A DNA stretch of 64,000 nucleotides from Pseudoneurospora amorphoporcata (lineage: Eukaryota; Ascomycota; Sordariomycetes; Sordariales; Sordariaceae): contig MU859101.1 in the NCBI GenBank assembly GCA_033297205.1, positions 62,001 through 126,000 of the forward strand. Reading direction: 5' to 3'. The position numbers and the translations under genes are program-made. This document shows, piece by piece, positions 44,730 to 55,366 of the stretch; position 1 is the stretch's first letter; each line of letters starts with the position of its first letter. Under the pieces are notes generated by a model. That model saw nothing but the letters and a program-made list of their open reading frames with translations. It searched no databases and was not told the origin of the DNA.

Positions 44730-46778
44730 ATGGAGTTAATTTACCGCCCATCTCCAATGGGGATTCACTCTTCAGTTTCGTCCCGTGGCTTCGATCTCTT
44801 ATTACTCTCTTCGCTTCTTTTCTGGTGTGTTTGGGGACAGGAGCAGCAGTTTATGGATGCACCGCCCGCCAACAGACTTCTTCGACGGGCCTACTCACGA
44901 GGTAGGTAGTCGGGCTCTACTTCATATCCGCACTGACAAAAAGCAAGTGGTAGATGACAATGCTAACATCTGGTATCAATTGCCAAGCAACGGTAATAGG
45001 AAAATACGTCTATATCGACGGAGGTGAATTAACCCAACTGGTAAATGGCAAAGAACAACCCGGCCACAACCCCGCCGACCCCAGCAACTCGACTCTCTCC
45101 ATCGATATATCACAATCATGGACCGCATCGACAGTCGAGATCAAGGCGACTCCCAAGAAGGGACCAGTGGCGCTTTCCGACCAAGCAATTTGGAACGACC
45201 CCAGCGGTGATGGCTTCTACATTTATGGAGGACGGGCGCCGTATTTGATCAACAAGGACAAAATCACGAAGGACGGAATCTGGAAATTTACGGTCGATGG
45301 CACAGGGGGTGGTACCTGGACGTTGGAACGGCCTTCGAACCCAGACGTCCTAAAGAAGCTCAACTTAACCGACAAAGCAGCATTCGCAGCCGCCTACGAT
45401 TCTTCCGGTGGCGCCGTGTCCTTTGTGATAGGTGGAACGACATCGATCGAGATAGACCCGGACTCCAACAATACCTCCGTCGTCACGGATCCCAAGCACT
45501 GGTATCGCACCCCGATTCCGGGTATGGTCTCTTACGACATGAAGAGCAGGACCTTCTCAAGAATCGACACCAGCACGGTGATACCCCCGTTTGGTACACT
45601 GGTCCCGTTTGGTACACTGGTCGATGGTCGCGCGCATTTTGTTCCTCAATTTGGCCCCAATGGGTTGGTCATGGTTTTGGGAGGAAAGGTCGGTGAACAA
45701 CTCGTAGATTTCAACAATATAGCTTTTTTTGACCCCAAGAGTGGGCGGTGGGGATGGCAAAAGACGGTGGGTTATGCGCCGACAGAGCGGCAGAGTTTTT
45801 GCATGGTGGGTGTCGCCAGCCCGGCCGGAACCTATGAACTGTGAGTGATATTCCGTCTACTCAAGTCAGGCTTGCCACTCGGATGGATGAATCTTGCCCA
45901 TTTGAGTCACCGGGCATGAGCATTAACTTACTCCCTTCTCTTCTTTACTTAGCTTCATCTACGGCGGAGCAGACAGAGCCTTCACTGAGTTCTACGACGA
46001 CATCTACATCCTAAGCCTCCCAGGCTTCGTCTGGCTCAAAACCGATGCACATTCAGTCGAGCCACGCAACAACCAGGACTGCGTCGTGGTAGGAAAGCGC
46101 CAGATCCTGGTCATAGGCGGCCACGGTCAGAGCAAGTCCCTCTGGGCTAAAGATCCTTTCCCCCAGGGTCTCGGCATCTTTGACATGGTCGATCTCACCT
46201 GGAGCGAAGAGGGAAAGTACGAGGCCGGGGCGGAGGACTATAGAACACCCAAGCTGGTGGAGGAATGGTATCAGGACAAAAACTTGTCTGCGATGTCGTG
46301 GTCGAATGATGAGGTTAAGAGTATGTTTCTGGAGAACCCGGTCTTGTTTAGCGCGACTTCAACTGCTACCTCAGCTAGCACAGGCTCGACAGGTTCTGGT
46401 GAGAAGTCATCGTCTGTTAACAAAGCCGGACCAATTGCCGGGGGCGCGGTAGGGGGGGTGGTTATTCTGGGCATGCTGGCTGGGTTGGCTTACTACTTTT
46501 GGCGGAAGAGGTCGAAGCCATCACCATCCGACGAGGAGCTTGAACCCGACCAGAGGGGTAACGCACCGAATGGTTCACCTTCCCTCGAACTCAAAGGGGA
46601 GCTTCCTACAGAGGGTCCGGCAACTGAAGTGTACACCCCGCCAGAGGAGTTGGCATGCAACAGAGGTATCAGTGAGGCTTGGGAGCTCGACGCATCGAGC
46701 CAACCCCGAGAGCTGGATACATCGAGCCCGGCCTGTGAGCTCCATGCAACAACTCCGGTAGCTTCTCGGGCGAGTTGA
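44730..46778 (+). CDS. Kelch-repeat membrane protein
   Basis: Three exons: 44730-44901, 44988-45840 and 45953-46778, giving 616 aa. Introns are 86 nt (GTAGGT ... GCTAAC ... CCAAG) and 112 nt (GTGAGT ... ACTTAG), with matching phases. Residues about 20-37 form a signal peptide (LLLLSSLLFWCVWGQ). Kelch-like beta-propeller blades follow, with GG doublets before hydrophobic strands: YVYIDGGEL, GFYIYGG, SFVIGG, VMVLGGK, FIYGGADRAFTEFYDDIYIL and ILVIGGHGQ. A Ser/Thr-rich stalk leads to one membrane helix at about 501-525 (GPIAGGAVGGVVILGMLAG) and a short acidic cytoplasmic tail. The layout is an ecto-kelch, single-pass, type I protein, as in many filamentous-fungal cell-surface proteins of unknown role. 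An in-frame 18-bp duplication lies at 45587-45622. Confidence 0.88.
45587..45622 (+). repeat. In-frame 18-bp tandem duplication in the kelch gene
   Basis: Two perfect adjacent copies of ccgtttggtacactggtc (45587-45604 and 45605-45622) code PFGTLV twice, probably lengthening a loop between blades. Perfect identity implies a recent event. Confidence 0.93.
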
Positions 46779-47473
46779 TGTATATCTGACATTGATTTGG
46801 CTTAGCCAATGCTGGCTGGATATTGGACTGGAAAAGGCTGGCTTTTGGGGTGTGAGCTACCTACGGCTATGTCGAGAGCAATGCGGGATTCTATTAGATT
46901 ACATGTTATGGTGACTTGTGCGGGTAGGTTTTCTCAAGGAACTCGGGAAAAAAGGGTTGAAGAGACAAATATTAGTTAGTCTATTAGATTGAATACAAGT
47001 CTTCTTCTGCCTGTCAGAGTGGTCTTTCTGTTCTGGAGCAATGACGTGAGGGAGCTCTGAGAAGTTTGGGTGCGTGTAGTTTTGGGTACCTAAGTACGTA
47101 ATAAATATCAATGAGCCATCAGTCGTGGCTGCGATTCATCAATACAATGAATGAATGCATGCACTTAGGTAGGATGAATAAAGCCAGACAAACAAATCGT
47201 CTACGTGATTCAACCACACAGGATGCATGATCAATGAATGAATGAATGAATGCACGAATCATGGCTACCTTATGTATCTCAAAGTCGTAACGATGTCAAG
47301 TCTGTATATATATAAGTCTTCCTATGCACTACCCACTATGTTATACGGATGCTTAATATCAAATTTGGCAGTCCGCAATCGTCCATCATCGAACACAACA
47401 GCCATTAACTTTTAGACTTCCACAATTCGCCAGTTCAACCAGCCCAAGTACCTACCTCGGTCCAGGTTCCAAA
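46779..47473. other. Intergenic between kelch gene and small Lys/Glu-rich gene
   Basis: No gene seen. It contains a tetranucleotide GAATGAAT-type patch near 47233-47253. The first part should be the kelch 3' UTR and the last part the promoter and leader of the gene starting at 47474. Confidence 0.55.
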
Positions 47474-47924
47474 ATGGCCATCCCGTACGTACCTACCTTA
47501 CCTACCTTAATCATACATCCAACCCAGCTGTTGGCCACCTCTCTCCTTCTTGATCTCTTTTCTCTATACATACGGGCTTAGCCAACCAACCCTTTATTAC
47601 CTACCTACCTACCTACCTACCTACCTACCTACCTACCTACCCACTCAACAACCCAAGTCAACCTAACTAGGTAACTAACCTGCTTTTAATGCATGATCCA
47701 TACTATACAGACTAGATTCCCCAGCATACCAGGCGTACTTCGTAGCCGAAAAGAGTAGGCAGGCGGAGGAATACGCGGAGGAACAGAGGAAGAGGAGGGA
47801 GGAACAGGAGGAGGAAGAGAGAAAGAAGAAGAAGAAGAAGAAGAAGGAGGAGGAGGAGGAGGAGGAGGAGAGAAAGAAGAAGAAGAAGGAGGAGGAGGAG
47901 GAAGAAGCGGCTTCTAAGAGCTGA
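47474..47924 (+). CDS. Small Lys/Glu-rich charged protein with micro first exon
   Basis: Predicted exons are 47474-47484 (11 nt, ATG GCC ATC CC) and 47711-47924, joined across a 226-nt intron (GTACGT ... ACTATACAG). The 74-aa product begins MAIPLDSPAYQAYFVAEKSR. It continues into alternating runs of Arg/Glu and of Lys and Glu, ending AASKS. The first 20 residues have normal composition and look like a real N-terminus; the rest should form a highly charged single helix. Frame and splice phase fit exactly, and the second exon has no stop before TGA at 47922. The intron contains a CCTA microsatellite. The long minus-strand poly-Ser frame over the same bases is its shadow. I recognise no family, and expression is unproven. 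Confidence 0.55.
47599..47641. repeat. (CCTA)n microsatellite in the intron
   Basis: About ten uninterrupted copies of the tetranucleotide ctac/ccta, inside the predicted intron of the small Lys/Glu-rich gene. Shorter CCTACCTT-type runs flank it at 47490-47510. Such words are common in Neurospora intergenic DNA. Confidence 0.92.
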
Positions 47925-47988
47925 GTAACCAAGTGAGGACTTACTCGGGATTAGTTTTAATCTTTTTTTTGGTTGCTCTGTTGATGGG

Positions 47989-48025
<37 letters not shown>

Positions 48026-48307
48026 TTGAGATGGAGTATGGACCGACCTAGTGGGTGGGTTTGGTTGTTGGGTAGAATGGATTGTGTGTTGGAGGAGTGT
48101 AGTGGATAGATAAACGTCGCTGACAGACGCAGAAACAAATGACTTTTCATACCTATCCTTCTTACCCTGATACCGTCATCTATAAACTTACCTTTACCTT
48201 TGGCATAGAAGCGAACAAGCAGTTTCGATCTTACATTAACATACCCAACCCATCATCACACTCATATCCTCTCCCCCCCCCAATCAAGCCCGTGTACAAC
48301 TAACTAA
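47925..48307. other. Convergent 3' spacer with poly-A run
   Basis: The spacer between the small Lys/Glu-rich gene (plus) and the PBY1-type gene (minus). It contains 35 consecutive A at 47989-48023 and should hold both 3' UTRs. No gene seen. Confidence 0.65.
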
Positions 48308-51215
48308 CTACCACCTCCTCCCCAAATCAACCTCCCTAACCATTTTCATCTTCTCATCCCCCTTACCCACCACCCCCTCAGCACCAACAAACCCACCCAC
48401 CGCCTCCCTCACAACCCCCTCCCAAAACCCGCCCACAACCCCCTTCAATTCCTCGTTATCGCCCGTCTGCTTGAAATCCGGGAAAGCATTAACCTCCAAC
48501 AACCACGCCCTGTTCTTTCCTTCAGTATCATCAGCATCTACCAAGAAATCCAATCCGTAGACCTCAAAAGCCTGCTCCATGGGCTGGAAATGAATCATCA
48601 TTCCCCTTGCTGCAGCCTCGAAAAGGTCCCCTGTGACTTCGCAGATTTGGTCCCAGATGTTTTGCGCCTTGGACTGAGGGAAGCGGGTGGGGGAGAGGGT
48701 GGGGAGGTCCCAGAAGCGGTGGACGGAGTTGGAGGCGGCGAGGGGGGAGGAGTATGTTTGTAGGCAGGTGTTGGTTAGGTGGGCTGAGAGGTCGAATTCC
48801 TGGGTTTCTTCGGAGGAGGAAGAGGGGTCAGAGGGGGAAACGTAGGGGATGCCGGCGAAGAGGGCGAGCATGTCCTTGTAGACGTAAACTTTGAGTGCGC
48901 CGACGGCGAGGACGTAGACTCGTATGTGGAACTTGCGGTTTTGGAGTTCGGGGAGCAGGAGAGGAGGGTGGATGTAGGGTTGGGCGATGAAGTGGCGGAG
49001 GTGGGAGGTGTTGATTCCGTTGCCGGCGTCGGAGTCGTCATCTTTTTGGACCTTGTGGGTGGCTTCGTCGTCGGAGTCGTCCTCCTCCTCCTCCTCGTCT
49101 TCATCATCAGACTCAACCTCCCAACCGTCAAAGATACTCTGAAGTTCCTCCATCGTACTAAACAACCGAATCCCCTGTCCGCGATCACTCATGCTCGGCT
49201 TCAGAATCCACCACTCTACCTCATCCGCCTTCCCTTCACTGATAAGCTCGTCATTCTTCTCCATACTAGCGCGTAAGTCGAATGCTTCGACGAGCGCATC
49301 ATCCAAAAACTCGGCGTAATCAACCTCAAACGCCTCAGCCCTCTTCACGTGCGTCTTCAAAGCGGAGTCAGGGTGTTTGGAAACCCAGTGCTCGACTGTG
49401 GACGACAAGAAATGCTTCCGGATGAGGGCTTTGCGGATGATGTAGCTGTTGATCAGCGTGGTGCTGGGGTGGGACATGGCGTGGTCGAAGTCGATTGTTT
49501 CGTAGGGGGTTATTTGGAGAACCTTTCCGTCTGCTGAAGGGAGGAGGGTGGAGAGGTGGATTTCGGGTTCCTTGTTTTCGGGGGTGAAGGGGGAGGGGAG
49601 GAGGGTGTATGACGATGAAGGGAGGAGTTTCTCGATGGCGGAGAGGATGAGGGGCTGGACGTAGGCGTCTTGGTAGTCGATTAGGGCGTAGAGGTGGTTT
49701 TTGTCGTCGTCCTTGGTGTTGGTGGTGGTGAGTGGAGGTTCCCGGATGGGGAGGGTGGTCATCGACGACTCGGTCTTGGTAGCTGAGGGAGTCTCAAGAG
49801 GAGGCCTGTTTATCGAGTTTGTTAGGATTGTCACTGTCGGTAAAGAAAGAAACATGAAGCACACAATATTCATAGCGACAGCAGTGAGCCAGATCAAGAA
49901 CCTTCTTGTCTATTTCACCTTTCTATGATCTATCTGATTAGATAGTAGTAGTAGTAGTAGCCATATCGTCTTTCATCATCCGTGCCGTCGTGCTGTCGTT
50001 TCCATGTCTCATAACCAACATGGTCATTCCTCTTTCACTCACGAAAGCACCGCCTTCTCATCACGCCACAATCCAACGCAAAGCCAATGCAAAACCAAAA
50101 ACACGCGCAAACTTACAGCTGCAACTCTTTGCCATGCAAATCCTCGGCCGTATTCCAGAAGTTGGCCTTGAGCGGGGTGACACTGTTCATCATCATGGTT
50201 AGCAACCCTTCCCAAAAACAACACAAGCACAACCGAACACGTACCTGGTATGCCCCTCCTTAACAGCCCACCCATCATTCCCCGGCTCCGCCTCCTCCAC
50301 GCTCTTATAAACGTCGGTAAACCTCGGACTCCACTTAAAGTGCTTATGAGTATGCAACCCTCCCTTTCCATCCCTCTTCCCAATCTGCTCTCCGCCATCC
50401 GTCTCCGCGCGACCAGCCTCACCCCCCTCCCTAATCCGTTCCTCGTCCTCCTCCTCACCATCGACACTCCCCTCCACCTCCTGAAAGCAGCTCCCAGCCC
50501 CCCAATAATTCTGCAGCATAGGCGTGTACAACACCTTGCCCTCCTCCAACCCCTCCAACAGCGGCACGTTGACGCTGTACAGATCCACGGATCCGTCGCT
50601 GGGCCATTGCTTCCACAAGGCCTCGATCACGCGCACTGACTGCCGACTAGCCTTGGCGATGATGGAAGGGTCGTGGTTCCTGTTGAAGAAGGCGTAGCTA
50701 AGCGCGATAGCGCGTCGTCTGCACACCGCGGCTTCCAATGCACCTCCCAAGGTGCCGGACGACAAGGCGAACACAGCAGTGGTGTTGCGTCCGTAGTTTG
50801 GGCCGGACACGACGAGGTCAACGGGGCCGCGGTCTTGGAAGAAGTGGTAGAGACCGATTTGCACGCACGAGGCGGGGGTGCCGTCGACGAGGATCCATTC
50901 TTCGGTGCCGGGGACGGTGGAGGGGCGGTGGTAGGTGGTGCCGTGGTCGGTGACGTTGACGGTCTCATCGGTGGAGGAAGAGACGAGAGCAGTGGTCAGG
51001 CCGGCGGCGGGGGAGGAAATGGGCGGGGGACGGTAGTAGAGCGGCTTGACGGTTTGGCCGATCATGTGGGCTTTGCCGATCCAGGAACGTTGGGTGTGCG
51101 GAAGACAGACGGAGACGACGTGCCCGGCGGCTTGCAGGTCGCGTACGAGGGAGTGGACGTAGGGGGACGAGTGGGACGAGGGAGGCCCGTCGTCGTTGAC
51201 TACGAGGATGTGCAT
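48308..51215 (-). CDS. pby1: PBY1-type fusion: SurE phosphatase + tubulin-tyrosine ligase domain
   Basis: Three exons: 51215-50245, 50182-50117 and 49805-48308, giving 844 aa. Introns are 62 nt (AG|GTACGT ... GAACAG) and 311 nt (CT|GTAAGT ... AAACAG), and phases agree. The 66-nt middle exon gives VTPLKANFWNTAEDLHG, the end of the SurE domain. The N-terminal half is SurE-like: MHILVVNDDGPP with metal-binding Asp8/Asp9, and VVSGPNYGRN. The C-terminal half is TTL/ATP-grasp: EWWILKPSMSDRGQGIRLF, NRKFHIRVYVLAV and AWLLEVNAFPDFKQTG. An acidic, disordered insert (DDEDEEEEEDDSDDE) splits the ATP-grasp fold. Budding yeast Pby1 has the same two-domain order and is found in P-bodies with a role linked to mRNA decapping; its nucleotidase and ligase substrates are not settled. 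The ATG chosen is the one at the SurE motif. Confidence 0.92.
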
Positions 51216-52270
51216 GTTGGCTATAGACCTAGTATAGAAAAGGGTGTAGAGAATCGGGAATTGAAGTTGTCGTGAGAGAATTGGACAAGAAAAAAAAAAA
51301 AAAGAAAAGAAAAAAGAAAAGAAATCGCAGTTGCGAACGATGGCCGGTTGGTCCCGCTCCATTGACGTTTTGCGTGCTGGGCCCCATGATGCCTTTTGCG
51401 GGGGTGGGGCATATCATTCAAAACAAGCTGCTTGGAAACAAGTGGAGCGGGCCTTTTTGTATGGATGATGATCCGATCCATAAAACAAAAACACAATCAT
51501 CAAGAGCCAAGCATTCCCGATTGTGCATTTCTGACTAATATTGACTAAGAATTACTGTTATTGAGAGTCTTCAACCATACATTGATGCATTAGCTGTGCT
51601 ATCAAACTGCCTTGTCCTGAGTGATGACTACATAAAGGTTTTACTAGCTACCTATTTGCGACAACCACGGCAAGTGTCAGATGAAAAGAACAAGAAAGAG
51701 AGACCAAGTCTCGAATGGTCCATTTCAGTAAATTGTAGCCTAGCCTGCCTTTAGCTTGTTGTCCCTCATGAAAAGCAACAATATCAACAAGTCAAGGAAA
51801 GAAGTGAAAAAAAAGAAAAGGAAACAACGACCGGGTGCAATCTTGCTGCCATGCTATACCATGATGCCATGCACTTGTGACACTAAAACAACCTAAAGTG
51901 TGAACACAAAAAGGAAGAGGGGAAAAAAAATCACAAAAACGAGGAAACAGGGGAAAGAAGGGGTAAAAAGGGGTAAAAAGGGGATTGAATGCCACCCCCA
52001 AATTTCCAAATCACAGAATCTTCCCAGACCCAGACCCAGACCCAGACCCAGACAGACGTTAATGAATCACCAGCAACATGCAATCTTTCCATGTAGAACG
52101 CGCCAACAACAACAAGAGAGTTAACCACCAATCCCCAATAAATTTCTTCCCCACATAATTCTCTCCCTTTCTCTCGAGCCTCATGGTATGTTCGTCTTCC
52201 GTTCTTCTGACCCATGTGACTGGCTGTCCTTGTGATGCCTTCCCGTCTTTGATTGCCCTGTTCCCAAGAG

Positions 52271-52323
<53 letters not shown>

Positions 52324-52529
52324 ACGCCTGCGTAGTGATCCATGTCCAGTCGTTTCCCAACGCCTGCCTCCAAACCCCATCCGTTGTTGTTGAGTGTGTT
52401 CCCGCCAAATGAAGCAATCATAAGTCAAGCCAGTGTATCGAGATGCCGTTCGCCGGCGCCGTGTAAGAGGTAAAGGTGGAAAGAGCACCACCCCATTAAA
52501 AAGTGTACCATATCGTGCCAAGAGCGTCA
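51216..52529. other. PBY1 promoter and downstream gene 3' region
   Basis: No gene seen. It contains A-rich low complexity at 51290-51325, a short array of CAGACC-type hexamers at about 52023-52053, and 50 consecutive A at 52273-52322, the longest homopolymer in the window. The part near 51216 should carry the PBY1 promoter and the part near 52529 the 3' UTR of the next minus-strand gene. Confidence 0.6.
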
Positions 52530-54069
52530 TCAAGTCCTAGTTCGCTTAGCTGGACCGGCTCCGACTGACGGTGTCTCGCTGGTTCTCTTTGTACCAGCAC
52601 TGGAAGATGCGCCGGCCTTGGTTCGACGAAAGGCGTCGAATGGACTCTTCCGTCCCTTGGGCTTGACCTTCTTGGGTGTGTCTTCTGCCGCCTTCTTGCT
52701 GCCCGCTCTTGTGGTGCGTGCTGTGGCTGGCGGTGAGGCTGGCGCTAACCGTGTCGTCTCGGGTGTGCCTGCTCTTTTCTTGTCTTCTGTCGGGAGCTCA
52801 GGGGCAGCGAGGGGGTCTTCCTTGGCCTCCTCGACTGGCTTCTCAGCTTCGACAATCGCCTCCTTCTCCTCCTCGGCCTTCAAACTCTCAAGGACGTGGT
52901 CCTCAATGTCGGTAGGGGCCTCCTCGTCAGAGTCAGGTACCTTGGCCTCTTTGGGCTTGGGCGGGAACAGCAGACGTGGCTTAATCGAGGAACGGGTGAG
53001 GGGGCGTCTCAAGGGAGAGGCAACAGCACTCTCAAATTCGTCATCGGCCTCCGCCACCTCCTCTTCAACTTCGGCGAACTTGCGGAATTGTTTTTTGCCG
53101 CGGCTATGAGGTGGTCAGTAAACATGCTCCTAGTCTCAAAAGTTTCTCAGATTTCACTCACAACATGATCAACATGCCATCCTTGCGGCCAACCGCCTCC
53201 TCCACGCTCACCACGCCCTCACCAGGAATGACAACCTGATGGCGGGTGCTCCGGCGTGTGGATGTGCGCTCACTAGTAGTATTGGTAGTTGTAGTCGTTG
53301 TCTTGGTGCCGTAAAAAGGGTTGTCAATGCTGTCATCAACCACGGGGACGCGCTCATGAGAGTCAGTGAAAATACTAATTTCCTCCTCCGCGAAGCTGTC
53401 CAGGGTGCTCTGCTTCTTGACGCGCGCCTTCTTAGGGCTGGGCATGGCCTCATTCTCGTCAACCTTTCTGCTGAAGAGAGTCTTTGTGACTCCCTTCAGT
53501 TGGGACTTGCTGCGCTCAGTTGGCGGCTTGATGGGAGTCTTGGCGGGGGTGATGAGGCTGCCAGCTCCAGTTGAGCGACCGCCAGGGGCGTGAATGGAGT
53601 GCTCAACATTCAGAGTCCTTGTGGCGCGCTGAACTGAATCCAGTGCAGGATTGACAGCGCGCTTCTTGACGGGCGTGAAGGTCGGGGTCACCATGGCTGA
53701 CGATGATGAAGGTTCAGCAGCTTCAGTCCGATGGGGTTGGTGATGATGATGGTGATGAGGTTGACGTTTTGTTGACTTTGGCGAACCTGTCGATCTGTGT
53801 TGGTGGGGTGATGGTTGTTTGTTGGCGGGGGCAGCAGATGAGATGTGACGTCTGGGAGCTGGTTGGGGTGAAGGGGTGCGGGCGCGGCTGCGGGATGAAG
53901 ATGAGGCTTGAGCCTGTGTGCGTTGGGAAATGCGTGCGGACTTGCGCGGCGTGTAGGGCTCCCAGTGATCCTCAAATCCGTGAAGCGGCGCTGGCGGGGT
54001 GTGGATGTCGGAGGGAGAGTGCGGGCCGGAAGGGGTCACTGCCCCGTGCCTGCGAAGTACCTCCATCAT
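52530..54069 (-). CDS. Uncharacterised basic, disordered, nuclear-type protein
   Basis: Two exons: 54069-53162 and 53103-52530, joined across a 58-nt intron (TT|GTGAGT ... ACTGACC ... CATAG), giving 493 aa. The start is MMEVLRRHGAVTPSGPHSP. Most of the chain is Ser/Pro/Arg/Lys-rich with a His run (about residues 110-118) and many S/T-P sites. Short blocks stand out from the disorder: EPYTPRKSARISQR, TPTFTPVKKRAVNPALDS, EISIFTDSHERVPVVDDSID followed by NPFYG, and a C-terminal block split by the intron, GMLIMFRGKKQFRKF. The end is basic (PAKRTRT). I do not recognise a named family; composition and motifs suggest a CDK-regulated chromatin-associated protein, which is inference. It is divergent from DUO1. 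Confidence 0.72.
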
Positions 54070-55366
54070 TTTCCTCTTTCGTCTGAAATAAATACCGTAT
54101 ACAAACAAGGCTGACAAAATATCGGACAATCGTTTATCCAAACAACAACAACAACAAGATGTGTGCGACCAATGAGATGACCGCTACTCAGGCGACAAAG
54201 GCCTTTTGGAAGCGATGACGGAAGGAGTGGGATGGGATGAAAGGCCCGCCCGCGAAATTGATGCTGGGATTGGCGACGACGATGGAAGGCGCGTCAATTG
54301 GGGGGGATGCAGTCGGATGTGCGCGCGCTTCAACGGGCCGAGGTTGTTGATGCGATGATATGCGTTGCACGATTCCAAGGTGCACACTCCAAGGGTTGTG
54401 CGATATTGAAGGATCCAGATGTCCTCGTCGTCGTCGTCGGGGTCGGGGTCAATGAGGTGGTGGTGGCCGGCTATGCGGAGATGTTGACCTTCAACCGTGA
54501 AACCTGGAACGTGCGAAAACAACAACAACTTGGTGCCCAGTTTCTTTCCTCCTCCACACAAATCGCGCAGCAACAGTACCCAATAGTAGCAGGTAATTGA
54601 ACAAAACAATAGAGAGTATAGTGTAGTGTATGTAGTTGCTGTAGTAGTATAGGATTGCGATGATTCCACTTCTGTGTGGATGCAACAAATAAAGAGGCTG
54701 AGGGCGATGGGTGGTGGTCACGTCTTGGGGTTAGGAGTGAGTGTGTGGGAAAAGCAAAAGCCGATGATGCGGATGTTGTTTGGGGGAAAGAATGCCAGAG
54801 TGCAAACCGAAGAAGGGGCTGGGGGGCGGTCTGTGCCTGATTGATCTGAGAGCATGCCAGAATCACACCCAGGTGCACGGACCATCCCTCGCAAACACTG
54901 CCGTCACACCCTGTCTGTTGCCCCGTTTCCCGTCGTCGTTGGCAACCTAACCACCCACTTGATGCATTCCTGTTTTTCCATTGGCTGGATCTTGATTGCG
55001 ATCTTGATTGACAGAGGCCCCAACGCGCTAAGACGCGTAAAGTCTTTGTTCGCCTGAGACGCGTCCTATGTTCCCCTTGCCCTTGGATGCTTGTTGCCCA
55101 CTTTGCCCTTGCCGACAGTGTCCACCGTCCCTTGCGAAAATGTCCACATTGACACCGTCCTGCCTGTCGCTGTCCAATCCCGTGGTTGCATGTCCTTGTC
55201 GGGTACAGCTCGCAATCTGATCAACGTCATTCCAATTGCGTGCATCGGCATCCGTGCACCTTCAAACCGCAGTCCAGAACACTTTGGGAACTTCAACAAC
55301 CTAGCTCTACCCCAAATCGTCAACCAACTTGTCAACGACGACAAAGCACCAGCAAAAGCAAAAAAT
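54070..55366. promoter_or_regulatory. Divergent region upstream of DUO1
   Basis: A 1.3-kb region between the basic nuclear-type gene (minus) and DUO1 (plus). Two exact ACGCGT boxes lie at 55033-55038 and 55059-55064, with a near match ACGCGC at 55023-55028, about 300-345 bp before the DUO1 ATG. Open frames in the region are short and without motifs. Confidence 0.5.
55023..55064. promoter_or_regulatory. MCB (ACGCGT) pair upstream of DUO1
   Basis: ACGCGT at 55033-55038 and 55059-55064, plus ACGCGC at 55023-55028. ACGCGT is the palindromic MluI cell-cycle box bound by MBF-type factors in yeasts. Two perfect copies 26 bp apart are unlikely by chance; function here is inferred. Confidence 0.5.

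Noticed and set aside
47675..47932. Minus-strand poly-Ser/Phe frame
   Set aside because: It is the mirror of the GAG/AAG array in the small Lys/Glu-rich gene on plus, which has a sensible N-terminus and splice.
50199..51362. Longer SurE frame starting at 51362
   Set aside because: The upstream residues are Phe/Leu runs from a poly-A/T stretch; SurE proteins begin right at the hydrophobic strand before NDDG, so the ATG at 51215 is used.
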